Shown here: in pieces, positions 45,201 through 53,831 of the stretch
Layout of the letters: every line of letters begins with the position of its first letter
Numbering within the stretch: position 1 is the stretch's first letter
NCBI RefSeq assembly: GCF_023243115.1
Contig: NZ_CP085081.1
Span: forward strand, 3,486,001-3,550,000
Origin: Sediminicoccus sp. KRV36
Lineage (GTDB): Bacteria > Pseudomonadota > Alphaproteobacteria > Acetobacterales > Acetobacteraceae
Direction of reading: 5' to 3'
DNA length: 64,000 nucleotides
Made by a program: the position numbers and the translations under genes
The notes under the pieces: generated by a model
Seen by the model: only the letters and a program-made list of their open reading frames with translations
Told to the model about the DNA's origin: nothing
Databases searched by the model: none

Positions 45201-48200
45201 CCGACCAGCGAGGCCGGGACCACAAAGCCCGACTGCCCCGCATCCGCATCGGCCACCGTGATCGTGCCGCCCAGCGTCAGCAGACCATCCTCGGCCACGC
45301 CGGTCGGTGCCGGCGGCGGCGCCTGGCCGAACACCACATAGGCTGCGCCCGCCTGGCCGCCGCCCTCATTGCTGTTCAGATAGGCGCTGACCAGCACCTC
45401 CGGCAGGCCATCGCCATTCAGGTCGCCGATCGAGCCCAGCGCCCGGCCGGCATAGCCGCCCGAGCTCTCCGCATGGATCTTGTAGCCACCAATGCCGGCC
45501 GAGATCGTCGCCGTGCTCACCGCCGTCCCGGTGCTCTTGCCGAAGACCACATAGGCCGAGCCGTGGTCGCTGGCGTTGTTGTAATTGCCGCTGTCACTCT
45601 CGGAGCCGATCAGCAACTCCGCCAGGCCATCGCCGTTCAGATCGCCGATGCTGGAGACCGCCGAACCCAGTGCGTCGCCCTGTTCGCCATAGATCTTGAA
45701 GCCGCCGATCCCAGCCGCGACGTCATCCAGGTTCACCGTCGTGGTGTTGGACTTGCCCCAGACCACATAGACCGCGCCGGCCTCGCCATTGCCTGGCATG
45801 TCACCACCCGGTGCCGCGATCACCAACTCCGCCAGCCCATCCCCGTTCAGGTCGCTGATGGAGGTGACATTGCGGCCTGCCTGGTCCTGCCCATTCTCGC
45901 CGATGATCTTGAAGCCACCCGTGCCGGCCGCGACGCTGCTCAGGTTGATCGCCGTGCCATCCGCCTTGCCGAACACCAGATAGGCGGCGCCGGCATTGGT
46001 GCCGCCTGCATTGCCGTTGAGATGCGCGCCGACCAGCAACTCCGCGCGGCCGTCGCCATTCAGGTCCGCGACCGAGGCAATGGAATAGCCCAGGAAATTG
46101 TCCACGCCTTCGCCGAGTATCTTGTAGCCGCCGGTGCCGGCCGCGACATCCGTCAGCTTGACCGTGCCCCCGCCCGATTTGCCGAACACCACATACGCCG
46201 CGCCAGACGAGCGCCCGCCAGTTTGTTCCTCCGGTGCGGTGAGCAGGATTTCCGGCAGGCCATCGCCGTTCAGGTCCCCGATCGCCGAGACCGCGTAGCC
46301 AGCGGTATCCGCGCCAAGCCGGCCTTCGCCCTGGATCTTGTAGCCGCCCGTGCCCCGGGAGACATCATCTAGGTTGACCGTCGTGCCATCAGCCTTGCCC
46401 CAGACGACATAGGCAGCGCCGCCATCGCTTCCGCCGGCGTCATTGCCGGGCGCGCTGATCAGCAGATCAGCCCGGCCATCGCCATTCAGATCGCCGATGG
46501 AGCTCAGGGAGAAGCCCGCGCGATCCTGCACGTTCTCGCCCATGATCTTGAAGCCGCCCGTGCCGGCTGCGACCTGGTCGAGGTTCACCGCCACGCCATC
46601 GGCCTTGCCGAACACGACATAGCCCGCACCCGCATAGAAGCCGCCCGCGCCGTTCAGATGGGCGCCCAACAGCACTTCCGGCAGGCCATCGCCATTCATG
46701 TCGCCCACCGAGGTGACCGTGACACCGGCCTGGTCGTTGAACGCCTCGCCATAAATCTTGTAGCCGCCCACGCCGGCGGCCACGGCATTCAGGCTGATCA
46801 CCGGCATGACCGGCGTCGCGCCCGAGATCGTGATGGCCGCCACGTCATTGGCACCCGCGATGGCGACGCTGATCACCTGGCTCGCCGAGCCATCGAGCGA
46901 AGCGACGGTCAGGCTGTCCGTCACGGATTGCCCCGCCGCCAGCGCCTGCACATTCGCCGCCGCATTGTTCAGCGTGTAGCCCCAGATGCCCGTCCCGGCA
47001 TCAAAGCTGAACGTGCCGTAGCTGCCCAGCAACGAGGCCGGCGTGGCAAAGCCCGCTTCGCCGTTGTCCGGATCAGCCACGCTCAGCATGCCCGATGCCG
47101 TCAGCGTCCCATCCTCGGCCACAGAACCTGCGCTGGTGCCCGTGATCACCGCCGCATCATCCTGGCCCGCGATGCTCACGCGGATCATCTGGCTCGCCGA
47201 GCCATCCAGCGACGTCACCGTCAGGCTGTCCGTCACCGATTGCCCGGTCTTGAGCCCCTGCACATTCGCGCCCGCATTGGCCAGCGCATAACCCCAGGCG
47301 CCTGTCGCGGCGTCAAAGCTGAACATGCTATAGCTGCCCGCCAACGAAGCCGGCGCGGCAAAACCCGCCTGACCCGCATCGGGGTCCGTCACCACCAGCA
47401 TGCCCGAGGCGCTGAGCGCGCCATCCTCAGCCACCGAACCCGTCGCCGCGCCCGTGATCACCGCCGCGTCATCCTGGCCTGCGATGCTCACCACCAGCGA
47501 CTTGCTGGCCGAACCATCCGTCGAGGTGATGACAATGCTGTCGGTGACACTCTGGCCCGACACCAGCCCCTGCACCGCGGCCGAAGCGTTGGCGAGCGTG
47601 TAGCCCCAGGCCCCCGTCGCCGCATTCAGCGTGAAGCTGCCATAGGTGCCGACCAGCGAGGCCGGGACCACAAAGCCCGACTGCCCCGCATCCGCATCGG
47701 CCACCGTGATCGTGCCGCCCAGCGTCAGCAGACCATCCTCGGCCACGCCGGTCGGTGCCGGCGGCGGCGCCTGGCCGAACACCACATAGGCTGCGCCCGC
47801 CTGGCCGCCGCCCTCATTGCTGTTCAGATAGGCGCTGACCAGCACCTCCGGCAGGCCATCGCCATTCAGGTCGCCGATCGAGCCCAGCGCCCGGCCGGCA
47901 TAGCCGCCCGAGCTCTCCGCATGGATCTTGTAGCCACCAATGCCGGCCGAAATCGTCGCCGTGCTCACCGCCGTCCCGGTGGCCTTGCCGAAGACTACAT
48001 AGGCCGAGCCGTGGTCGCTGTTGTTGTTGTAATTGCCGCTGTCGCTCTCGGAGCCGATCAGCAATTCGGCCAGGCCATCGCCATTCAGATCGCCGATGCT
48101 GGAGACCGCCGAACCCAGCGCGTCGCCCTCCTCGCCATAGATCTTGAAGCCGCCACGGCCGGCCGCCACGTCATCCAGGTTCACCGTCGTGGTGTTCGCC

Positions 48201-51200
48201 TTGCCCCAAACCACATAGACCGCGCCCGCATTGATGCCGCGGGCCACGCTCGTATCCGAATAGAGCGAGGGGTCGCTGTCATTATAGGGCGCTGCGATCA
48301 CCAGTTCCGCCAGTCCATCGCCGTTCATGTCGGCGATCGAGGTAACGGCATAGCCGGCCTGGTCGGTGTTGGTGCCGTAGAAGGAGTAAGGCGAGGTCTC
48401 CGAGCCATTCTCGCCGATGATCTTGAAGCCACCCACGCCCGCCGCGACGTCATCGAGGTTGATGGCCGCGCCATCCGCCTTGCCAAAGACCAGATAGGCC
48501 GCACCCGCATCCGTGCCGCCCTGGTCATTCCGATGGGTGCCAATCAGCAATTCCGCGCGGCCATCGCCGTTGAGGTCACCCACCGAGGCCACGGAGATGC
48601 CCAGCGTATCGCCGGCATTCTCGCCGATGATCTTGTAGCCGCCCAAACCGGCCGCCACGTTGGCGAGGTCCACATTGGTGCCGCTGGCCTTGCCGAACAC
48701 CACATAGGCCGCGCCGGCATTGGCACCGCCCGCCGAGTCATAGCGCGAGCTGACCAGGATATCCGCCAGCCCATCGCCATTGAGGTCCTGCACGGCGGCG
48801 ATGGCATAGCCGGTGCCGCCGCCGGTGATCGTGAAGCCAGCCATGCCGTCCCGGACGTTGGCCATGCTGATTGGGTTGGTGCCGGACTGGCCCCAGACCA
48901 CCGCGGCCTCGCCGCCGGCATAGCCGACCAGAACTTCCGGCAGGCCATCGCCATTCAGGTCGGCGATGCTGCCCACCGGGCCTGTCAGCAACTCCGTCTG
49001 ATACACGCCGCTGATCCGATAGCCGCCGGTGCCGGCCGCGATGTCGTCGAGATTGATGGTCGTCCCATCTGCCTTGCCGAACACGACATAAGTGGCGCCC
49101 AGCGACCCATCGCGCACGCCGGGCGCACTGACCAGCACTTCGTCCAGCCCATCGCCATTGAGATCGCCGATCGAGCCGATCGCCGTGCCGGCCTGGTGAT
49201 CGAAGCCCTCGCCGATGATCTTGTAGCCGCCCACACCTGCCGCCACGGCATTCAGGCTGATCACCGGCATGACCGGCGTCGCGCCCGAGATCGTGATGGC
49301 CGCCACGTCATTGGCACCCGCGATGGCGACGCTGATCACCTGGCTCGCCGAGCCATCGAGCGAAGCGACGGTCAGGCTGTCCGTCACGGATTGCCCCGCC
49401 GCCAGCGCCTGCACATCCGGCGCCGCGTTATCCAGGACGTAGCCCCACACGCCCGTCCCGGCATCGAAGCTGAAGCTGCCATAGGTGCCGGCCAGCGAGG
49501 CCGGTGTCGCGAAGCCTGACTGGCCCGCATCCGCGTCCAGCACGCCGAGCGTGCCAGAGGCCGTCAGCACCCCATCCTCGGCCACCGAGCCCGCGCTGGT
49601 GCCGGTGATCACCGCCGTGTCATTGGCGCCGTTGATGGTCACCAGGATGTCCTGGCTGGCCGTACCATCGACGGATTTCACGGTCAGCTTGTCGATCAGG
49701 GACTGGCCCAGGGCCAGCGCCTGCACGGCCGGCGCCGCGCTGTTGAGCGTATAGGTCCAGGCGCCCGTCGTCGCATCGAAGCCGAAGCTGCCATAGGTTC
49801 CGGCCACCGTGCCGACCGGGCTCCCGCTGGATGCACTTCCGCTGGAACTGCTCGAACTGGTAGTGCTACTGCTGGTGCTGGTGCTGGTGCTGGTGCTGGT
49901 GCTGGTGGTGCTGCTCGAACTGACCGCCAAAGAGCGAGGGCCCGGGAATCCCGGCGGGCCCGGCGGAAGCGGGGCTGGTGACGTCGGCACGGCGAAGCGC
50001 GCCTCGCCGCTATCCACATCCGTGACACTGAGCACGCCCGAGGCCATGCCTGGATTGTCTTCCGTCACCGCACCCGTGCTGGTTCCGAAAATGCTGGCAG
50101 CGTCATTGGTGCCCTGGATCGTCACCAGGATGTCATGGCTGGCCGTGCCGTCGAAGGAGGTCACGGTCAGCTTGTCGGTCAGCGTCTGGCGCGCATTCAG
50201 GGCCTGCACCTGGGCCTGTGATGAATCCAGGGCATAGCTCCAGCCGCCCGTCAGGGCGTCAAAGCTGAAGGCACCATAGCTGCCGGCCAGCGAGGCCGGG
50301 GCTGCGAAGCGCGCCTCGCCATGATCCACATCGAGCACGGTCAGCACGCCCGAGGCCTGGGCCGAATTATCCTCAGTCACCTGGCCGCGATCGCCGCCCG
50401 TGATGCTCGCCGCATCATTGGAACCCTGCACCGTGAGGGTGACCTCAGCCGTGCCGGTATCCCCATCGGCGTCGGTCACGCGGTAGGTGAACAGCACATC
50501 CTGCGTCTCGCCCACGGCAAGGCTTTCGAAGGCCCGCCCCGTCGTGAAGGTGAAGCCGCCATCCGTCGTGATGACGAGGCTGCCCAGCGCCGGCGCGGCG
50601 CCGTTCAACTCCACCAGCGCGATCAGATCCGGCACCACATCATTGCCGACCAGGCTGCCACTGACGGAGGCACCATCCGCAACCGTAAAGCCATCCGCCA
50701 CCGCGCCCACGGCATCATCCTCCGTGGAGAGCGCCACGCCATCCACCGTCACGCCGAGCGTCTCGATACTGTGCAGCTTCGTGCCGAAGGTCTCGCTGAC
50801 CACCTCTCCGCCGCGCCGCGCGGCCGGCGTGTTCAAGGCGCCCACCAGCCGCACGATCTCGGCTTGCGTCGTGGTCAGGAACCATTCGGCCCGGGTGAAA
50901 TCCACCCGCAGCGTATCGGTGCCGGTGCCGCCCCAGAACTCGTCCTTCACCAGCGTCTTCTGCGCCAGGGCGTGTATGATCAGGTCATTGCCGCCATCAC
51001 CGAAGATCTGGTCCGTCCCGGCCTCGCCCGCCAGCGTGTCATTGCCGAGGCCGCCATAGATGGTATCCAGGCCATCACCGCCCAGGATGCTGTCATGGCC
51101 CACATCGCCCGAGGCGAAGTCGTTGCCGGCACCGAGCATGATCTGGTCATTGCCGTCATTGCCATAGGCCGCGTCATCGCCGCCCCCGGTATTGATCGTG

Positions 51201-52978
51201 TCATTGCCCGCGCCGCCCAGGACATTGTCCTGGCCTTGGCCGGTGGTCACGTTGTCGTTCTCGGAGCCGGCATCCACGTGGTTATCGCCGTCCCCGGCGC
51301 GGATCACATCGTAACCGGCACCGCCCATGATCCAATCATCGCCGGCGCCGGCCTCGATCGTGTCATTGCCGGCCTCGCCCTCCACGAAATTCGCGCCGCT
51401 GCCCGCCTGGATGCTGTCATTGCCGGCGCCGCCGGAGATGTCGTCATCGCCGCTGCCGGCCGTGATCGCGTCATTGTCGTCACCGCCGTCAATCACGTTG
51501 CTGCCATCGCCTGCCACGATGGTGTCATTGCCGGCACCGCCCATGATCAGATCATCGCCCGCACCCGTCGTGATGCGATCATGCCCAAGCCCGCCATCCA
51601 CCTGGTTGGCGCCCGCGCCGGCCTTGATGATGTCCTCGCCTTCGCCACCCAGGATGCTGTCATCACCAAGGCCACCGGTGATGCTGTCATTGCCGATGCC
51701 GCCCAGGATGGTGTTGTCGCCATCGCCCGCGTTCAGCGTGTCATTGCCGTCACCGCCCAAGAGGCTGTCGGCGTCCGCGCCGGCCGTGATGCTGTCATTG
51801 CCCAGGCCACCACTGACGGTGTTGGTGCCAGCGCCGGCATTGATGACGTCATTGCCGTCATCGCCCGAAATGCTGTCCGCCCCCGTTCCGGCGGTGATGC
51901 GATCCACGCCCGCGCCGCCACTGATGGTGTTGTCGCCATCACCCGCGTTCAGCGTGTCATTGCCATCATCGCCTGAGAGGCTGTCGGCGCCCGCATCGGC
52001 CGTGATGCTGTCATTGCCCAGCCCGCCACTGACGAAATTGGCGCCTGCCCCGGCGCTGATCACATCATTGCCGGCCTCGCCCAGCAGGCTGTCATTGCCA
52101 TCGCCGGCGGTGATGCTGTCCGTGCCGCCACCACCCAGGACGGTGTTGTTGCCCTCCCCGGCCAGGATGGTGTCGTTGCCACCGCCGCCGATGACGGAAT
52201 CATCGCCTGTTCCGGCGTCCACCCAGTTGCTGCCCTCGCCGGTGTCGATCAGGTCATCACCGATACCGCCGAGGATGCTGTCATTGCCTGCCCCCGCCGA
52301 GATGACGTCATTGCCATCATCGCCGCTCAGCGTGTCATTGCCGCTGCCGCCCGTGATGTCGTCGTCACCCGCGCCGCCGCTTGCAATGTTGCTGCCAGCG
52401 CCGGTTGCGATGACGTCATCGCCCTCCTGGCCCTCAATGCTGTCATTGCCAGCACCCGCGACGATGCTGTCCTCACCCAGGCCGCCGAGGACCGTGTTGT
52501 TGCCTTCGCCGGCCTGGAGGAGATCATTGCCGTCCCCCGCATCCAGCCGGTCATCTCCGGCCCCGGCGCGCAGCGTATCCTGGCCATCGCCGCCGGAGAG
52601 CGTGTCATCGCCGTCGCCGCCATCCAGAAGATCAGCCCCGTCGCCGCCGGTCAGGCTGTCCTGGCCCGCCCCGCCGAGCAGTTGATCATCGCCCACGCCG
52701 CCATCGAGCGTGTCATCCCCCAGGCCGCCATCCAGCAGGTCATCGCCCTCGTCGCCGGAGAGGCTGTCCTGGCCCGCGCCCCCCTGGAGGCTGTCATTCC
52801 CCAAACCGCCGATCAGAGTGTCATGGCCGTCATCGCCGGCCATCCGGTCGCCAGCGGCAGAGCCGAAGAACAAGTCATCCCCGTCATAGAGGCGCCCCGA
52901 CGCCCAGTCCGCGGAGGCGAGGGAGGCCGCGTCCAAACGATCGTTCGAGGTTGTTCCGTTAAGGGTACGACGCGCCAT
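42275..52978 (-). CDS. Giant RTX/VCBS/FG-GAP calcium-binding repeat protein
   Basis: One 3567-residue protein. Residues about 15-665 are RTX-like nonapeptides (GGLGNDSLQGGAGQDSL and dozens of variants) expected to bind Ca2+. A linker with the box FWGGTGTDTLRVDF follows. Then come cadherin-like VCBS domains (VTEDNSAQASGVLTVLDVD; Dxx-rich), interrupted near residues 1022-1060 by a Ser/Thr-only linker. FG-GAP propeller blocks (GDLNGDGLPEVLVSA ... AGAAYVVFG) cover about 1236-1745, 2057-2563 and 3075-3565, with VCBS tandems between. The VCBS/FG-GAP unit is duplicated at DNA level. The start is ATG 52978, preceded by AGGAG; no signal peptide, so type I secretion is likely, but no ABC/HlyD/TolC genes are adjacent. 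Probably a surface adhesin or biofilm protein. Confidence 0.9.
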   Translation of the reverse strand: MARRTLNGTTSNDRLDAASLASADWASGRLYDGDDLFFGSAAGDRMAGDDGHDTLIGGLGNDSLQGGAGQDSLSGDEGDDLLDGGLGDDTLDGGVGDDQLLGGAGQDSLTGGDGADLLDGGDGDDTLSGGDGQDTLRAGAGDDRLDAGDGNDLLQAGEGNNTVLGGLGEDSIVAGAGNDSIEGQEGDDVIATGAGSNIASGGAGDDDITGGSGNDTLSGDDGNDVISAGAGNDSILGGIGDDLIDTGEGSNWVDAGTGDDSVIGGGGNDTILAGEGNNTVLGGGGTDSITAGDGNDSLLGEAGNDVISAGAGANFVSGGLGNDSITADAGADSLSGDDGNDTLNAGDGDNTISGGAGVDRITAGTGADSISGDDGNDVINAGAGTNTVSGGLGNDSITAGADADSLLGGDGNDTLNAGDGDNTILGGIGNDSITGGLGDDSILGGEGEDIIKAGAGANQVDGGLGHDRITTGAGDDLIMGGAGNDTIVAGDGSNVIDGGDDNDAITAGSGDDDISGGAGNDSIQAGSGANFVEGEAGNDTIEAGAGDDWIMGGAGYDVIRAGDGDNHVDAGSENDNVTTGQGQDNVLGGAGNDTINTGGGDDAAYGNDGNDQIMLGAGNDFASGDVGHDSILGGDGLDTIYGGLGNDTLAGEAGTDQIFGDGGNDLIIHALAQKTLVKDEFWGGTGTDTLRVDFTRAEWFLTTTQAEIVRLVGALNTPAARRGGEVVSETFGTKLHSIETLGVTVDGVALSTEDDAVGAVADGFTVADGASVSGSLVGNDVVPDLIALVELNGAAPALGSLVITTDGGFTFTTGRAFESLAVGETQDVLFTYRVTDADGDTGTAEVTLTVQGSNDAASITGGDRGQVTEDNSAQASGVLTVLDVDHGEARFAAPASLAGSYGAFSFDALTGGWSYALDSSQAQVQALNARQTLTDKLTVTSFDGTASHDILVTIQGTNDAASIFGTSTGAVTEDNPGMASGVLSVTDVDSGEARFAVPTSPAPLPPGPPGFPGPRSLAVSSSSTTSTSTSTSTSTSSSTTSSSSSSGSASSGSPVGTVAGTYGSFGFDATTGAWTYTLNSAAPAVQALALGQSLIDKLTVKSVDGTASQDILVTINGANDTAVITGTSAGSVAEDGVLTASGTLGVLDADAGQSGFATPASLAGTYGSFSFDAGTGVWGYVLDNAAPDVQALAAGQSVTDSLTVASLDGSASQVISVAIAGANDVAAITISGATPVMPVISLNAVAAGVGGYKIIGEGFDHQAGTAIGSIGDLNGDGLDEVLVSAPGVRDGSLGATYVVFGKADGTTINLDDIAAGTGGYRISGVYQTELLTGPVGSIADLNGDGLPEVLVGYAGGEAAVVWGQSGTNPISMANVRDGMAGFTITGGGTGYAIAAVQDLNGDGLADILVSSRYDSAGGANAGAAYVVFGKASGTNVDLANVAAGLGGYKIIGENAGDTLGISVASVGDLNGDGRAELLIGTHRNDQGGTDAGAAYLVFGKADGAAINLDDVAAGVGGFKIIGENGSETSPYSFYGTNTDQAGYAVTSIADMNGDGLAELVIAAPYNDSDPSLYSDTSVARGINAGAVYVVWGKANTTTVNLDDVAAGRGGFKIYGEEGDALGSAVSSIGDLNGDGLAELLIGSESDSGNYNNNSDHGSAYVVFGKATGTAVSTATISAGIGGYKIHAESSGGYAGRALGSIGDLNGDGLPEVLVSAYLNSNEGGGQAGAAYVVFGQAPPPAPTGVAEDGLLTLGGTITVADADAGQSGFVVPASLVGTYGSFTLNAATGAWGYTLANASAAVQGLVSGQSVTDSIVITSTDGSASKSLVVSIAGQDDAAVITGAATGSVAEDGALSASGMLVVTDPDAGQAGFAAPASLAGSYSMFSFDAATGAWGYALANAGANVQGLKTGQSVTDSLTVTSLDGSASQMIRVSIAGQDDAAVITGTSAGSVAEDGTLTASGMLSVADPDNGEAGFATPASLLGSYGTFSFDAGTGIWGYTLNNAAANVQALAAGQSVTDSLTVASLDGSASQVISVAIAGANDVAAITISGATPVMPVISLNAVAAGVGGYKIYGEAFNDQAGVTVTSVGDMNGDGLPEVLLGAHLNGAGGFYAGAGYVVFGKADGVAVNLDQVAAGTGGFKIMGENVQDRAGFSLSSIGDLNGDGRADLLISAPGNDAGGSDGGAAYVVWGKADGTTVNLDDVSRGTGGYKIQGEGRLGADTAGYAVSAIGDLNGDGLPEILLTAPEEQTGGRSSGAAYVVFGKSGGGTVKLTDVAAGTGGYKILGEGVDNFLGYSIASVADLNGDGRAELLVGAHLNGNAGGTNAGAAYLVFGKADGTAINLSSVAAGTGGFKIIGENGQDQAGRNVTSISDLNGDGLAELVIAAPGGDMPGNGEAGAVYVVWGKSNTTTVNLDDVAAGIGGFKIYGEQGDALGSAVSSIGDLNGDGLAELLIGSESDSGNYNNASDHGSAYVVFGKSTGTAVSTATISAGIGGYKIHAESSGGYAGRALGSIGDLNGDGLPEVLVSAYLNSNEGGGQAGAAYVVFGQAPPPAPTGVAEDGLLTLGGTITVADADAGQSGFVVPASLVGTYGSFTLNAATGAWGYTLANASAAVQGLVSGQSVTDSIVITSTDGSASKSLVVSIAGQDDAAVITGAATGSVAEDGALSASGMLVVTDPDAGQAGFAAPASLAGSYSMFSFDAATGAWGYALANAGANVQGLKTGQSVTDSLTVTSLDGSASQMIRVSIAGQDDAAVITGSSAGAVAEDGTLTATGTLSVVDPDAGQARFATPASLVGSYGTFSFDAGTGAWGYALNNAAANVQALITGQRMTESLVVSSLDGAASTTIQLEVQGRDDTAAITGSSAGAVAEDGTLTASGTLSVVDPDAGQAGFATPASLAGVYGTFSFDAATGAWGYALNNAGANVQALAAGQSVTDSLAVTSSDGSASRMINIAIAGANDIATMAGTFRGSVLEDTALTASGRVTATDADAGQSGFMTPASLAGKYGSFSFNAGTGDWGYALNNGLAAVQALNNGQSLTDSLAIDSTDASSRRYLVVTIGGKSEGAQVVQAINLDDVAAGRGGYKIYGEHAGDQAGFPSLGLADLNGDGLSEMFIGAHKNNGGGATSGAAYVVWGAAAGSAAVNLDNVAAGNGGYKIYGENSDDQLAWGSGLGSVSDLNGDGMFELVVAGRGNDNAGGANAGAVYVVWGKSSGSAVNLDSVAAGNGGYKIIGENAGDLLGSGGVGSIGDLNGDGKSEIVVVAPNNGGNAGGAYVVWGKSDGALVNLDNVAAGNGGYKITGENANDQMWSMGISSDLNGDGKGEILLASLNDGAGGASAGAAYVVWGKSSGTGVNLDDVALGLGGFKIIGEKAGDLISSITGVGDINGDGLGEILLGGEGDDAGGNNAGAAYVVWGKASGTAVNLDDVALGVGGFKIYGENAADQVSRVQSLGDINGDGMADLGIQAYWNDNGGGTNAGAAYVVWGKADGMAVNLDTVANGVGGFKIYGESANDLAGIGLSVIADLNGDGMSDILVGALQNDNAGGNDAGASYVVYSQSSWLL
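44700..45530 (-). repeat. Near-identical internal repeat of the giant gene, copy 1
   Basis: About 830 bp almost identical to 47148-47978 (offset 2448 bp), covering two VCBS domains and the end of an FG-GAP block. Similarity continues at lower level on both sides, so the full duplicated unit is about 2.45 kb. Confidence 0.85.
47148..47978 (-). repeat. Near-identical internal repeat of the giant gene, copy 2
   Basis: Partner of 44700-45530. A second shared block (46801-46950 and 49264-49413, offset 2463 bp) marks the other end of the duplicated unit. The slightly different offsets come from small indels inside the FG-GAP part. Confidence 0.85.
49870..49912. repeat. CTGGTG hexanucleotide microsatellite in the giant gene
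   Basis: About six tandem copies of CTGGTG encode the Ser-Thr alternation of the linker on the minus strand. Gain or loss of a unit changes linker length by two residues without breaking the frame. Confidence 0.8.
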
Positions 52979-53035
52979 GATTGAAACTCCTGCTTTTGCA
53001 GGTTGTGGCGCTGGTGGATCGATCCACAATGGCAA

Positions 53036-53831
53036 TCAGGGATGATTTAAATCGGCGTCATACAATCCAGGGTTGTGTAAGTGATTTTTGCCTTGCAGCA
53101 ATAGGCCAGCAAAAATCACGACATAAAATTTCATTTAGTTCAAAATGAGAGCATATGCCGATTAACGTTTCTTTTCATTCATGATTTATGCTGGTTTATT
53201 GCTCTTATTGTTCTATTTGCGGGCATTTAGGCATGGGTGAAATTTCAAAAGCAAAAATCAATGAAAATTGCGTGCGCAACAATATGATTTGACTGCTTTG
53301 CGTTACATCGACGATATAAGCAACGGAACAGGCGAAATGACGGGAGGCCCCGTCATGAATTTCCATCCCAAGAACCATCTTAATGATCGCAAGGAATGAA
53401 AATCATTGCCCGCCCCCCCGCGTCGCGCGCCAGTCACACGACTGTGAGCGGGTTGCGCAGCTTCGGCCGAGGCGACACAGGGCTTCCCGGCTGGCAGCAG
53501 CGCAGCCATCGCCGATCAGGAGAGAACATAACGCCGCCCACCGCTCTGGCTTCAAGCCACAGGGGCGGCGGGGCAACAATGCGGTCAGGCCGCAGTCGAA
53601 GCTGGGCGGGCTTACCCGCCGCCGATATCGTCGGCCAACGGGCTTGAAGCATACCCAGAACCCCGCTGGCACCACGCCAGCCATCAGCCATCCACCCGGA
53701 GCACTCTTCGTCTGAGGGAATGGCACCAGCGGCCAGGCCACATCGACGCCCGGCGTGCCGTCATGTGATTTTGCAACGCATCCGCCACCCCAAGCCCACT
53801 GGGTTGGGCTGCTACATCGCTGCGCGGCACA
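53036..53831. other. AT-rich leader region of the giant gene and gene-free DNA
   Basis: About 795 bp without a convincing gene. Roughly 53040-53345 is far richer in A and T than the rest of the window and contains an inverted repeat (listed separately), consistent with a regulated promoter or leader. The remainder to 53831 is ordinary GC-rich sequence with only short unsupported frames. Confidence 0.6.
53081..53119 (-). promoter_or_regulatory. Inverted repeat in the giant gene's leader
   Basis: A perfect 11-bp inverted repeat (GTGATTTTTGC with GCAAAAATCAC) around 17 nt, about 100 bp upstream of the start codon. A smaller imperfect one (ACAATCC/GGGTTGT) lies at 53062-53076. They could be a protein operator or an RNA leader hairpin controlling expression. 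Confidence 0.45.

Noticed and set aside
43694-49519. Two plus-strand frames of about 900 codons each inside the giant gene
   Set aside because: They are mirror images of the regular FG-GAP/VCBS repeats, with the same periodicity and no independent domain or start site.
50321-51976. 551-codon plus-strand frame with AVIAGAAGDVVIAA-type repeats
   Set aside because: Antisense of the RTX-like nonapeptide region; the repeat pattern is inherited from the sense strand.
51000-52900. Regularly spaced short repeats that might suggest a CRISPR array
   Set aside because: The repeats are degenerate 27-bp multiples in one open reading frame encoding GGxGxD nonapeptides, with no identical repeats separated by unique spacers.
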